64,000 bases of DNA from Physcomitrium patens (taxonomy: Eukaryota; Streptophyta; Bryopsida; Funariales; Funariaceae), in NCBI RefSeq assembly GCF_000002425.4, contig NC_037257.1, positions 7,980,533-8,044,532 of the forward strand, read 5' to 3'. The notes under the pieces are model-generated. The model was not told where the DNA came from and ran no database searches. It saw only the letters and a program-made list of their open reading frames with translations. Positions 20,075 to 32,860 of the stretch are shown piece by piece (the first letter of the stretch is position 1; each line of letters starts with the position of its first letter). The position numbers and the translations under genes were made by a program.

Positions 20075-22866
20075 ATGGTATCCGACGCTAGTAAGAAGAA
20101 GGCTGCGGCCAAGAAAGCCGCCGCAGCAGAGAAGCGTGGATCTAAATCGGCTGCAGCTGTAGCGCAGTCTAAGCTGAAAGAGGTGCAGGCTGGGGCCACC
20201 GCCGAAAGTTTGGCTGAGGAGATGGCGGCAGCCAGGATTACGGATCGGACATGTACGGGTGTCTTGGCATCGCATCCGCAGTCCAGGGATATTCATGTGC
20301 GTTCTCTTTGTGATTGTCTTTAATTGTGTCACGTTGGGTCTCTAGTTTTTGAAGTTGCAGTTTCTCACGACGTTCATCCGCTTGTTTTAGTGCGGTCTCG
20401 TCCGTTGTTTCTAGCTTTGAATCCCCCTCAGTTTCAATGATCAATCGTGCATGAATTTTTCCGGTCTTATTGTAGCAATGGTTCCTTTTTCATGACAATT
20501 AAAATCATGGCGTATGTTGGGGGCAGTTGTTGCTTCTGTTCGTTAGACATTACTCTTTTTCATGGATTTCCAATATCAGTAGGATGAGGAACTAGGGAAG
20601 GAATGGCTGTGTGTTTCGGATTTTGTGTTGTGCTTACAAAAACAACTGGTGCTCGGTTTTTTCGCAGATTGAATCGTTATCTGTGACTTTCCACGGTCAT
20701 GAGCTGGTGTCTGACTCTACTCTTGAACTCAATTATGGAAGGTAATTTTTACATGGCGAAAAACTTGCACGTCTGCAATAAAATATGGTTTACAAGATCA
20801 AGAGTAATTTCAGCAGCCAATGTTACAGTTAGCTGTGGATACTAATCTGGTGAATTCATGTTGAACGTTTTGCCCGTTGTAGGCGGTATGGACTTCTTGG
20901 GTTGAACGGCTGCGGCAAATCGACACTTCTTACAGCCATTGGACTCCGAGAAGTTCCAATACCAGAGCATATGGACATCTACCATTTGACCAAGGAAATC
21001 GATGCCACGGATCTGACTGCTCTTGAAGCTGTTAAGAATGTGGACGAAGAGAGATTGAAATTGGAGAAGGAAGCTGAGAAGCTTGCTGCTCAAGTGAGTG
21101 CAATATGGCTCTTTTCTGCAGTAGTAATTGTACATATTCTGCTAATGAGGCAATTTTTGTTTTTATCCACGCTTGCCCAAAATAATATTTTTGTCCTTTA
21201 TGAGGATTTGTTAAGTATTTATTGTCTGAATACGATTTGAACTTGGGTTTTTGTGTAGGACGATGGTGGTGGGGAGCTATTGGATCGGATTTATGAGAGA
21301 TTGGAACTTATGGATTCTGCGACGGCTGAGATGCGAGCCGCACAAATTTTGCATGGTCTAGGGTTCACCAAGAAAATGCAAGCTAAGAAAACACGTGATT
21401 TTTCTGGAGGATGGAGGATGAGGATAGCGTTAGCAAGGGCTCTCTTCATGAATCCAACGATACTTTTGTTGGATGAGCCAACCAATCACCTTGGTGAGTC
21501 TTATTGGTCTAATAACAGTTTTTGTAATCTGCAACAGCATAATTTGGTAAGGTAACAACAGTTTTTGTAAAGTGCTTTACCTTACCAAATTATGTTGTTG
21601 CAGATTCGAAAGTGGTCATATAGGGGGTACTTATTTAGGAGATCATACTGATACTTGATCAAGGTTGCCACTTCGATCGTGAATATGAATGATTATTCAG
21701 ATGTATCATGATTGTGTTGTCTTCGGCTTCGAAGGGTGAATGTCTCCGAAGTCTTTTACTTTGATACTACGGTTAATATGTAAAGAATCGATGTTAATAT
21801 CTTCGAAACTGCAGACTTGGAGGCATGTGTGTGGCTGGAAGAGACCCTGAAGAAATTCGATCGAATATTGGTGGTCGTATCTCATTCCCAAGATTTTCTG
21901 AATGGTGTGTGCACCAACATCATCCATATGCAAAGCAAAAAGCTCAAGTTTTACACTGGAAATTACGATCAGTATTGTCAAACACGAGCGGAGTTGGAGG
22001 AGAATCAGATGAAGCAATACCGCTGGGAGCAAGAGCAGATAGCAGGCATGAAGGAATATATTGCCAGATTTGGACATGGTTCTGCAAAACTGGCCCGACA
22101 AGCTCAAAGCAAAGAAAAGACACTGGCAAAGATGGAGAGAGGTGGACTTACAGAGAAGGTTGTTAAGGATAAGGTCTTGACTTTCAGGTTTACAGACGTT
22201 GGGAAGCTACCTCCTCCCGTTCTCCAATTTGTGGATCTCACGTTTGGTTACACTCCTGATCAGCTTATCTATGAGAAGGTTGATTTTGGTGTAGATCTCG
22301 ACTCTAGGATTGCTCTTGTTGGACCAAATGGAGCAGGGAAGAGCACTCTGTTGAAGCTCATGACTGGCGACGTCACGCCTACGGATGGCATGGTGCGCCG
22401 GCATAATCACCTTCGCATTGCCCAGTATCACCAGCATCTTACAGAAAAGCTCTCTCTTGAAATGTCAGCACTCCAATATATGATGAGCGAATACCCTGGT
22501 TTGGAGGAGGAGAAAATGAGGGCAGCTATTGGACGGTTTGGACTGACAGGGAAGGCTCAGATTATGCCTATGGGCAATCTCTCCGATGGGCAGAAGAGCC
22601 GTGTCATCTTTGCCTGGCTAGCTTGGAGACTGCCCCACTTGCTCTTATTGGACGAGCCCACCAATCATTTGGATATTGAAACCATTGATTCTCTCGCGGA
22701 AGCTTTGAATGAGTGGGATGGAGGTATGGTTCTTGTCAGTCACGATTTCAGGCTCATTAACCAAGTCGCCAAAGAGATCTGGGTATGTGAGAAGAAGTCC
22801 ATAACTAAGTGGAATGGTGATATTATGGATTTTAAACGACACCTGAAGAAAAGTGCAGGTTTGTAA
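20075..22866 (+). CDS. ABCF1: ABCF1-type (GCN20-like) ATP-binding cassette protein
   Basis: Soluble twin-ABC protein of subfamily F, with no membrane segment. Family members bind ribosomes or act with GCN1 in translation control and eIF2alpha signalling. Coding exons: 20075-20296, 20668-20741, 20883-21093, 21259-21493, 21815-22866, giving 597 aa (the Arabidopsis homologue is about 595). The basic Ala/Lys-rich N-terminus begins [14 protein letters not shown], as in other plants, which fixes the start. ABC1: Walker A GLNGCGKS (105-112), signature FSGGW (217-221), Walker B ILLLDE (237-242). The interdomain linker is well conserved ([17 protein letters not shown]). ABC2: Walker [10 protein letters not shown] (417-425), signature LSDGQ (503-507), Walker B with D527/E528. 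All catalytic motifs are intact, so it should be functional. The C-terminus [10 protein letters not shown] is family-typical. The stop codon lies 1.8 kb from the convergent TLDc gene stop. Confidence 0.98.
21526..21606 (+). repeat. 30-bp near-perfect hairpin in ABCF intron 4
   Basis: Arms 21526-21555 and 21577-21606 pair over 30 bp with a single G-U pair and no bulge, around a 21-nt loop. The structure starts 32 nt after the donor of intron 4 (21494-21814), so it is in the transcribed sense pre-mRNA. A 14-nt segment (aacagtttttgtaa) occurs just before the left arm and again in the loop, suggesting origin by local duplication and inversion. Confidence 0.9.
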
Positions 22867-24668
22867 AGCTAGAAAGTGTGGAAAGTAATGTCTCTAAGTA
22901 GTAGCCTTGGTAAGATATTCTTATCCTGAAGTGCTAAACCACTTACCATCTTTAAAAATAGAATAGTGATGTTTTACGGAAATAGGAATGTCAGGACGAA
23001 CGGTTGGCCTCGAAGGTTAAAGAATATCCCTAGGTTAGTTCCAAATGATTTTTTCTCGGAATCTTAGTCGGTTTTGATTTGAAGCGCATTTCATGCTTCA
23101 TCAACAACTGCTTGAGTTGGGTCTAGCTTCAACGGCATAGATTCTTGTAACATTCGGTGAGTGGGCTATGTAGTAGTCAAAGAAAGGTATCTGCTATATT
23201 TGATCCTAGAAATTATTGTGCACAAGGTTCATCAAAACAACTGTCTGGAAAAAATCATTTACTTGACACAGCTTTCGTGAAATGCACCGAAGTCTGCATG
23301 TGGTTAACTCATTAACGTTTACTCACCTAGTTGAGTCGGTTCGTCATACCCTTGTTGATGACGTATTCTAAGCTGAGGTTTACAACTTATTAGTTTTACA
23401 CCCTTCAGCTCTAGGCTGGGAAGGTGTTTCCAGGCTCAATGATTTTCAAATATCTGGTAATGTCTGGTACTGTTTCCATACCACACAGTTGAAGGTCCAA
23501 ACCACAGTTTGCTTGTCTTAACGTCTCTTAATGATTATAAAGTGATACTGAGGATGTGTGCAAGGTGGCATCTTATTGTGTCATCAAGGTGTAGTTTAGT
23601 TAAGAAATCAAAATGGATGAAGTTGAAGGAAAATGGTATTCGACATTCATTTTCACATAATGTGATGGATGACAAATCGGATCTATTTGTTTTGAATTTG
23701 GGCCTGAGCGTGCTACATGTGTGTAATTTTTGGCCTACATTCACAAGAACAAATAGAAAGAATTAGACTAAAATATATGTAAATAACATGTGTGAAGTTA
23801 TTTGCACTGAAGGAAGCAGAAAAGTAATGTGTAAAATAAAGAAAAGGTAGATTTCTTTCAAAACCCATTCACGTAGTAAGCTGGGCACCAGCTTCCTCAT
23901 TGATATGCAAAATATATACACACGTATAAAAATAAAAAAATAAAAAATAAAAGCTGGAAACTTGTCGCAATATATCATAGCGTCACAAATTAAAAAAAAA
24001 ATCTTAAGATGTACGAAGCTCTTTCATTGACCACCTGGCTGCGACTCTACTACAGCCTGTTCGCTACATTCTTGATTCCTATTTCATGATGACGAGTCGT
24101 GTAATGGCCCACCCAAAAAGTTATGTAAAGATCTCCGTGCGCAACATCTGATTTCCTCGAGACATATAAGACAGATCAGAATCAGCTATTTTGCAAAAAC
24201 CCGGATTCTTTTAGAATTGAAGTGCAGTTCTAAGTGCCCAGTGGCAGTGGTGTGTATGGAAGTTGTAGGAGCATTTAGTTGTGTAAGTAGGAATCAAGTA
24301 ATCAAACCACAATACATGTGATGCTGCTGTTCAGATTTCACGAGTGAAGCGAAGCTACATTTCCCAAAGTAAAGAGAAAAACTTTCAGCTGATTGAGGAA
24401 CACACAATCCAATACATATGCTGGAACCATATGATTACACCATATGCTGGAACCTGGATACTCTTGTCCTAAATATTCTGGAAACTCGCAGCAGATGAGG
24501 TGGATAAACTTATAGAATATTTGACTCTGAAGAGACAGTTACTACCAAGTTGCAGGGAGAGCACTGTAACCTTCAGTTATATCTCCTCGAGGATTAGAAT
24601 GGTGAATGATTTTGTTCTCGTATTCCATAGAAAAGACATTCGTCATTAGCCTAAAGTGAAGGTTCATT
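22867..24668. other. Convergent intergenic region (ABCF and TLDc 3' ends)
   Basis: No gene is supportable. It must contain the 3' UTRs and poly(A) sites of both flanking genes. ATAAAAATAAAAAAATAAAAAATAAAA near 23925 is an A/T-rich patch usable as a polyadenylation region on either strand, but the sites cannot be fixed. Confidence 0.6.
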
Positions 24669-27600
24669 CTAACGTTCCTCTCTTTCCAGTTTGGTGGGGT
24701 TGGAAATCATTTCCATCATCGTGGCCTCGGGCGAGTCTCTCCAGTTCCCAAAGTTCTTCAAATCAACCTGCCATCAGATAAATCGCAAAAGTCAAATCAC
24801 AAGAGCCTTTAACTTAGGACATCTCATTTCCCCTCAAAACTATTGGAAAAAATAACCACATACTATTTTACGGCACTGGTCTAAACGATTAGAGTACGTT
24901 TGTTTCTTATTCCAATACTGTCCACAAACCTTTCGCCTTTGCTCAGAAAATAAGGTTTCTCGATGTTGATACTTATCGTGTTGCTCATTAGCACTCGCCC
25001 CTCCAAGACCCCAGACTTCCACTTCACCAACTCTGGCCTTCACAGGAGAATAGCCCTGTCCAGAGGAGGATATTATGAAAAATTAATAGGTAGGAAATCG
25101 GTCACTGTAATGATCACTTTGCAGTGCGAAACAATTCTCAGAATGTTGAAAGAAGATGAGACCATTCAAAACGTTCGAAACATTTTGCACACAACGAAGT
25201 AGTGTACAAAACAGTATAAAACTTTATACCTGCCCTGGTACTAGCGACCCAGAATGATAGGATTTGTCCAACGCATGATGCTGAATAGTGACAGTCAAAA
25301 ACTCATCATCTAACCACAAACGTTCTTTCCCTGGTGAACCACCGAATCCAACTCCCTCCGGTCTTGGATGAGACCTGTAAACAGCACCAGGAGTACGCTT
25401 GTGACAATAAACATGATTCGTCTCTTTCCCTGCAAGCCAGCATACATAAGTACCTTGAGTGAATCATAAATATGGGATAAAACGGAATGAACCTGAACCT
25501 GCATATCCACAATCTAGTAACAAAACCCCTGTGGGTCAAAAGGTTTCTTGAACACAAGAAGATATACACTCACTGCACAAAGAATGGTTCTCTCGGAGGT
25601 AGGCATTGCTCACAAGTCAAAAGCACACACAGGGATTGAAATTGACACCAGAATATATCCCAATCAACTCAAAAGAAGCTTACAATAACACACGGGGGTA
25701 GGTGAACCTTTTAAGACCAGTTTTTCCATGTTAATTATAACGAAGTATTATAGAGATCTTTTTTTACTTGGAAGTGAGGTAGAAATACCAGTTGACCGCA
25801 GAGGCAAAAAAAACGGTGAGATAGCGAAGAGGCAGCAGCCAGAGTTTCCATAAAAGACCTCCTTGTTTTCAAATCCTCCTGGAACCAAAACCCCTACTAC
25901 CCACTTCGCCCCCGAGGGTTCGTTTTTATCATAATCAATTGAAGTCCCTGATATCAACATCAATAAAGGCGCCTTGTAACCTTCCACTCGCGTCCAGAAT
26001 CGGCTGATTCCTCGTCCATGGGTAGAAACTCTGCAGAATGCAATGAAAGCCATTTGCTAGTGTGCGGTTAGGAAATGTAACTTTAGGTACCTAGTAGCCA
26101 CCACTAGATCTAAACTGAGGGCTGAAGGCAATATCACTTCTTTACAAAAAGGAAGGATCCTTGGATGGAGTTTGATATCGTAATCAAAAGAAAAGCCTGC
26201 TACGCATTTGATGACGCATTTGATTATCAGTAATTTCTAGAAACGACATATTGACAAGAGTATGGAATAGCACATTGCTGCAAATAGGTGCTGTTTTATA
26301 CGTTGTTCTATTTTACAAGGCCTAGACAATACGCTCCTGAACATTATGCTCTTAGTACATGCCATGAGTCTCAAGTTGAGACAATGTCATTGCTTCCAGA
26401 AAACTAGGGTTCCAGATCATACAGATGAGAAACAATAATGAGCAGCACCTGTATAAGAGCGTCGGATAGCTAGTGGAAGAGCCCAACAGATCACAAGCAG
26501 CAGCAACGAGGTTTGAGCCGCTTGAGTCTCTTAAAAATAGCCCAATGGCCCATGCCGTTCCGAACGTGAGCAGCCCTGGATCTACTGCTTTTGCTTTCTC
26601 CAAGTCCTTCGGAACGTTTTCCATCTTGTCTGCTGCTTCCATAGCTTGTACAGCAGGCTTATCTTCTGATTTTATATTCTGAATGCAATGAAATGTTATC
26701 TGTAAGAGAAGCTCCAAAAAATTCCCAGATGAACCAAGAATATAAATACGCTCGTACATATAAGCAGTGAGTAAAACCAAACCCGACTTTGTACATTTGT
26801 TGATTACTGATATTTGCTTATAAAGAATTAACCTTTTTTTCAGAACCAAGTCGCTGAATGTGGCATTTAACGTATTGCTCAATGCTTTCAGTAATACTAG
26901 GGATAGTTGCTAAAATCCAAGAAGTCAGTTTTTCCACTTTTATTTCCTCCTTGCCTGTCCAAGCTGTGTCAGCGGGTGCCCCAGTTATAGCTGCGTAACA
27001 GGAAGCTAGCAGAGGTCGCAAATTTGGCAGAGGCACGTACAGTTCCTGTCAAGCCAGCTTCTATCATATCAATACAATTGTTTAAGACAATAATGCCAGA
27101 AATACGGTGCACTGAACTTTTGAATATGCCTCCCGCAAATTCTCTGATCTCTTGAAGATTTACATGACCAAGTTTCTAAAAATCCTCATGATAAAATTGA
27201 TCAACAATGGTCCCAATCATTAAAATTAAACTTGGAAATTTCATTATGACAAAAAAGAAGAGGGGGGGGGGGGAGGGGGGGAGGGACACAAGAAAACTTG
27301 AGAATGGGGCACACACCTCACTATCTTGAACATTTTCGAGTCTTGAGTGACACATCAGTAACCAACAAATCAAGAACACGTCTTGCAGCTGGCTCATGGT
27401 GACAAACCCAGTTAAATCTTCATCAACTTCACCTTGTAATCCTGGAAGTAACTCATGCTTATATTTGCCTTTCACAAATACTAAGAAGAGCGATTTTAAC
27501 TTGACTGCACCCAAGCCTTGTTTGCAACACATGTCAAAGCCCGAAAGAAAAAGAGGCCAATCCACCTGCCAACGTACAAACATGTTTACAACTAAAGAGT

Positions 27601-28690
27601 AGCAAAATTCAGCACGCTCAGCGTGTTCTGTTACTGTCATACTCAGAGTCAGCACCATAATTATGGCAAGGTGTGGAGCAGAATGAAATTTTTCTGCATA
27701 CTCGGTCTACTGTTTCGGCTCAGGCGAGAGGAACTAGTGAAGAAGACCTAAATTAAAAATGTGCATAACAAAGTCTAGAGGCAGAAGAAGGAAATTGTTA
27801 CACTGAAGGAGAAGACATGCGGCTTACAGCTAAAAGACAATGTTGCAAATTCTGACCTGTCCAGAATTGTTGTTAAAAAATGTTCTCGTGAGTGCTGGTC
27901 CAATCTCCGAGATGAACGATAGAAGAGTCGAGGGGGCTGAATCTGCCACATTTAGTGGAGCCAGATTGAAAGCTCTCTGCAAAGCCCATTACCACGTTCT
28001 TAAAATCCACGATAGCCGTGAACAGATTCTAATTTGAAATTGATGACCGCAATCTAAATGAAGTGGCCGGTACGAGGTAACATAACTTCAAGGACGTAAT
28101 ACGAGATCGACCAAAAAGGAGGACAATATGAAAGAAGCCATACACCTCACACACTGAATAGAAAATAAGTGAAAAGCTTGCCTCAAGTGTCGAAAGGGGT
28201 ATAGATTGTTGATTAGCATCTTTAGAGGCACTCAGATGGGTAAACGCACGCTTTAGATAAGTCAGGTCTGCTTGCAATTTCCTTTCGAGTTGAGAATAAC
28301 CTTGGTCACTAACTCCTGCTCTCGGTAAACAGGATTAGCCTGTTAGATCAATGCTCGGTGGTCGTGGGAGAGATTTTACCTGTTGTTAGTAGGACTAGAT
28401 CATTGGGACAGTAGACATGCTTAATTTCAAGTAAACGCAGGCTTTAAAATACACAGTATATTTTAATCTTGGAGTGATGTGGGTGAGACTTGAATAAGTA
28501 TTGAAGTGCGAGTTACATTCAGAATTAGATCAACTGCAAGAAACCGCAAAATCCTATTTCCAGTGGTGAATGCTGCTAGATATGACCTGAATTCAAAGGG
28601 GAAATTGAAGGCATTCAACTATGCGGATAAGTGTCCTGGTTTTTACTGAGCGCCAAGCATACCTTCACTGGTGGATGCGGAGTTTCCCAT
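24669..28690 (-). CDS. TLDc-domain protein, probably N-myristoylated
   Basis: Minus-strand coding exons: 28690-28663, 28315-28182, 27976-27857, 27565-27317, 27045-26833, 26678-26449, 26030-25789, 25429-25230, 25055-24930, 24767-24669. Phases close to 546 aa. The start MGNSASTSE, with Gly2 and Ser/Thr near positions 4-6, is a myristoylation-type N-terminus, and plant TLDc proteins also begin MGNS. The first half (1-320) is a helical region matching the N-terminal half of plant TLDc proteins. The TLDc domain spans about 326-491, with landmarks SRFWTRVEGYKAPLL, KWVVGVL, GFENKEVFYGNSG, GVGFGGSPGKERLWLDDEF, HHALDKSY and VEVWGLGG. TLDc proteins bind V-ATPase or give oxidative-stress protection in animals; the plant role is not established. 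Intron 2 has a GC donor (GAG/GCAAGC at 28181-28180). Exon 3 is joined by homology and phase and is the least certain. Confidence 0.9.
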
Positions 28691-28709
28691 AACGCGTAAT
28701 GATTCCTCT

Positions 28710-29157
28710 CTGAAAGTTGGGAAAAGAATTTCAAAAGCGACACTGCAACTGTTTCTGCAACATTGAAAATTTATGACATTATTAAGATGAGCACCGTAAC
28801 CTAGAATGTGAGACATCAAATCGAGAATTCAACATGCGTTCAGCCAATCTCATCTACGAATTTCAGTATGTTCAGAGAAAATATAAATTGTAATGACAGG
28901 AAAACAAAACCACATCAGGATCGCAGGTGATCTCTACACTCCGTTCCCAACACCGAGGTGCTTCTACACACAGTACAGAAAATACGCTTCAATGTTCTAA
29001 CCGTGAAATCTAGACAACAACAGCCACCGCAGGCCTACTTGAACATGCTCGAACTTTATTTCTTAAGAATTTAACTTGAAAACCCTAAAATATGAATTGC
29101 AGAATACTAACTCAGCAGACACTACCAGGTGGAATTACGGAACAAGGATCAACTTAC
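28710..29157 (-). other. Probable 5'-UTR intron of the TLDc gene
   Basis: On the minus strand, a consensus donor GTAAGT (29157-29152, exon ending GCTTTT) and an acceptor with a good pyrimidine tract (TTCTTTTCCCAACTTTCAG, intron end 28710) flank the first coding exon. The ATG lies 19 nt after the acceptor. The upstream sequence 29158-29358 would be leader: its open frame has no in-frame ATG. Confidence 0.55.
29080..29088 (-). promoter_or_regulatory. Telo-box near TLDc 5' end
   Basis: AAACCCTAA on the plus strand reads TTAGGGTTT in the direction of the TLDc gene. It lies inside the presumed leader intron. It is the third of the four genes with this element near its 5' end. Confidence 0.4.
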
Positions 29158-31430
29158 AAAAGCCTCAATTACTGCAATCCCGGCAATTGCGAGGGAACCC
29201 AAGACAGCTGAAACTGCGCTTCTGTAATAAAAATTATCTTCATGCAAATCAAACGCTTGAGAACTTAGCAGAATCCCGGTGAAGTCCAAGTGGAAAGAAA
29301 CACTCTGCGCAACGACATAACGAGAAACTCTGAGAAAACAGTCATTGAAATCATGCAATTCCTCCTCGATTCCATTCTGCCCGCGATTTCACAACAATCG
29401 TGGTTCAGACGAAACGATACTTGCAGTGAAACTACGCGATTCGAAAACTTCGTTCACAAAACAGAGAGCAATGGACGACAATACTTCACACCAAAGCACA
29501 ACGCCGAAAAAAAACAAAAACAAAAAACAAAACAAAACAAAACAAACTTTCTTATTTGCATGCCAAGGAGTTATTTATATTTATTTTATTTTAAGTGAAG
29601 TTTTGATAGAGTTGAATTTGATATCTTGTTTGTTTCATTTGGGATTTGTTTACACGGGAGTTATGGTAGAAATGAAGCTAAATTAAATAAATGAATGAAT
29701 AAAACATTTAGAGATTTTTACACAAAAAGCTTCACTTGTATATTAAGAACATTGTATTGGCCATTGGTTTGTTTACACATATGAGCAAAAATAATGTGAT
29801 ATAAATCCATTCAATGACTAGAATTTAGAACAAAGGTAGGTGAAATAATATTTTGCATAAGATCTAGAAATATTTTTAGTATTATTTGTGGACTTAATAG
29901 CTCTAATGTGTATATATAGATATATTTATACAAACACAAAAGTAAAAGTCTAGGTATTTGATCAAACAAAATAATAGATCTAAATGTCTAAGAACAAATT
30001 TATTAATTTATCTTTTAATCTTAATTGATAATTAATTCTAAATTTTGAATTTGATAAAAATAACTAATTTGATTAAAAATTTCTTAAATATTTTTAAAAC
30101 TATCTATTTTTTATTATTTTAAGTCTATATATAAATAAAGATTTTATTTTATTTTATTTTTGATATATATATATTATTTAGATTTCAATTTCAAGCCAAT
30201 GGATGATAAGGTCATATTGATTTGTAAAAATTGAGATTAAAAATGTAAGCAATCAATGAATTAATATATATCTTGAAAAGAAAATTAATTCAAATAGATA
30301 TAAATGGGTATTTTTAATAGCAATTAATTAGATACCAATTCATATGTGCCAAGTTCTATTTACCATATTAATACCATTTTATCTTATATATATATATATA
30401 TATATATATTCAAATTTATTAATTATAAATAATTTATCCATCATATATTCTATTAAATATTATATATATTTATTTATTTTATATAATATTTTAATATAAA
30501 AAATAAAAATAATAAATATTATTGACTTTATAATAATTATTAAGGCTATATCACAATTGACTTTTTGTTTGCATTAGGTCTTTGAGTTTGCTTATTTTTA
30601 TTAAATATAATCAAGAGTAGAATCTTAATTTATTTTTTTTTATTTAATTTTTTTATTTTTGAAAAGTAGAAAAAAATTATATATAGTTGTTTTTTGGCTT
30701 TAAAATTTTAAAATTTTAAAAACTATATTTTTTGCCAAAAAGCCTGTGATGTTAAATGCATAATCTATTTTTTAATTTTTATATTTATAAAAAATATTTT
30801 AATTTTATTTTTTTTTACAGATAGTTTATATCTATCTTGAATCTAATATGATTACTTTCTATTAAACATCCATATTTTTTACAAAGATACATAAGTGATA
30901 AAATTATATGCAAATTTGTAAAGAGTTATTGTATACATTTTATTAATAATTGAATATTTAGATATGTATATAACTGTCATGGACATATATATTTACTTAT
31001 ATTAAAGAAATGAAATAGAAGTAAATAGAAGTATGTAAATTTAATAATATCCTATGGAGAAGCATTTTTTGAAGCGTTATAGATATGGAATTGATTTTTT
31101 ACATATTTGAAAGTGATTGGTAGGTTGAAAATTTAACCAACAAGTTGGCTACATGTCATACATATTGGTGACTTGTGGTAGAAGTTGGTCATATGGTGCA
31201 CATATAAAAAAAAAATTTGTAAATTAAACACATATTCTACAAGTTAAACATATGAAGGAGGTCTTATAGAATATTGCCACATATCTCCTAATTAAAAAGT
31301 ATATATACAGAAACAAGAGTGACACCTTTCTTGTTCTTGTTGACTCCTTTCTTGTTTATAGTCTTGTTCCAAGAGTTTATGATTTTTTTGTCTTTGGAAA
31401 TAGCCATTATATTCTAATATTATATTATCT

Positions 31431-31433
<3 letters not shown>

Positions 31434-31469
<36 letters not shown>
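31434..31469. repeat. (TA)n microsatellite
   Basis: A TA dinucleotide run of about 36 bases. Confidence 0.9.
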
Positions 31470-31472
<3 letters not shown>

Positions 31473-32497
31473 CAAGAATATATTAACTCTTTGATTGTTT
31501 GTGATTCATGTCCTTAATAATAATTTTTATTGGATATTATATATTTGACTAGTATGTGGGCATTGATATTGGATTACCACTGGTTAAAAATTTGAAGCCA
31601 TAATAGATTAATCATATTACCATGTAGTGATAAATGACTTAACAAGATAATTATCTCCAAGTTATATGGACCTTGTTGGTGGACTAGTTATTAGTGTGTT
31701 TGTATTGGAAAGTCTTTTTCATTAGACCGTAGATTCAAACTATAAGAGCCCAAAATAGAGGCTCATTTTATATAGTTGATTTTGTTAAATCCTTCTTAGT
31801 TAAGTGGTTAGTTTATTTGTAATTACATTATTAAGCTTCTATTTGAGGAATATATTTTGTTATATTTTTTAACATTCATTCTATTTTATCTATGACACCA
31901 AAGAAAAAAAAATAGATAATATCTAAAATTTATGATATTTGAGTGAAAGAAGTCATAAAGATGAATGACTCATATTTTTGCAAGTTTAAAATACTAAATA
32001 ATATCTTATGTAGAGGTATAAACAAAAATCTATGAATATCAAGAGGAAACAATTATTAACTATAAAAACATAATATGATATCTCATAGAATCTTAAATCT
32101 ATATAAAAACATTATTTCTACTTAACTTAATAAAGATGTTAATATCATTTATATAATAAATATATGACAATAGTCTAATAAATAATACTTATTTATATTT
32201 ATATTTATATCTATATCATAATAAATCTTACTTTTATTATATTACAATATTAATATTATATGTATATGACATACAAATATAACTTTTAGTTTATTAAAGA
32301 CATAAAGATTGTCATAGATATACTATACATGAGACCAAATAAGAAGTTGAATAAAAGAGTTTCAATAAGAAAGCTAACAAGATCTTCATTAAATCTAATG
32401 AGTACAAGATCAACACCAAGAAAGATGAACTAAAGCTCTAAGAGATGTCAAGATTAAGGATATCTTTAGCTTGGACTCCAATATATATTAGATATTA

Positions 32498-32860
32498 GAA
32501 AGCTTCTCAAGAAGTTTCCATGTTGCTTGAAGATGAAGCAACCTTAAGAAGCTCCTTGAGAAGTTCTCATGTTGTTTGAAGATGATGCAAGCTTAGGAAG
32601 CTTCTTAAGAAATTTTCATATTGCTTAAAGATGAAGCAATCTTAGGAAGCTTCTTAAGAAATTTTCATATTGCTTAAAGATGAAGCAATCTTAGGAAGCT
32701 TCTTAAGAAGTTTCCATATTGCTTGAAGATGAAGCAACCTTAAGAAGCTTCTTAAGAAATTTTCATATTGCTTAAAGATGAAGAAATCTTAGGAAGCTTC
32801 TCAAGATATTTCCATATTGCTTGAAAATGAAGCAACATTAAGTAGCTTCTCAAGCAACTT
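32498..32860 (+). repeat. 49-bp tandem array, about 7.4 units
   Basis: The unit is built around GAAGCTTCTTAAGAA, then an ATATTGCTT block, then AAGATGAAGCAA and CTTAG/CTTAA. Two adjacent central units are identical. The outer units diverge by a few bases, and the last decays into AAGCAACTTTC. A 49-bp period is not a multiple of three and frames are not kept open, so it is non-coding. The unit junction forms the perfect palindrome CTTAAGAAGCTTCTTAAG in at least one junction. A 6-bp stem (TTGCTT/AAGCAA) recurs in most units. Confidence 0.9.

Noticed and set aside
26955..26975. CCAAGCTGTGT segment resembling part of a moss miRNA (miR536)
   Set aside because: Only about 11 bases match, and it lies within coding exon 5 of the TLDc gene. 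No hairpin surrounds it.
27176..27316. Extension of the minus-strand frame beyond coding exon 4 of the TLDc gene
   Set aside because: The frame continues through a donor (GAG/GTGTGT) into a G/A homopolymer stretch giving low-complexity Ser/Pro/Phe. Family conservation stops at the donor.
29149..29358. Hydrophobic minus-strand frame (AVSAVLGSLAIAGIAVIEAF) upstream of the TLDc gene
   Set aside because: It has no in-frame ATG and ends at a splice donor. The next exon supplies a family-typical MGNS start, so this is best read as 5' leader.
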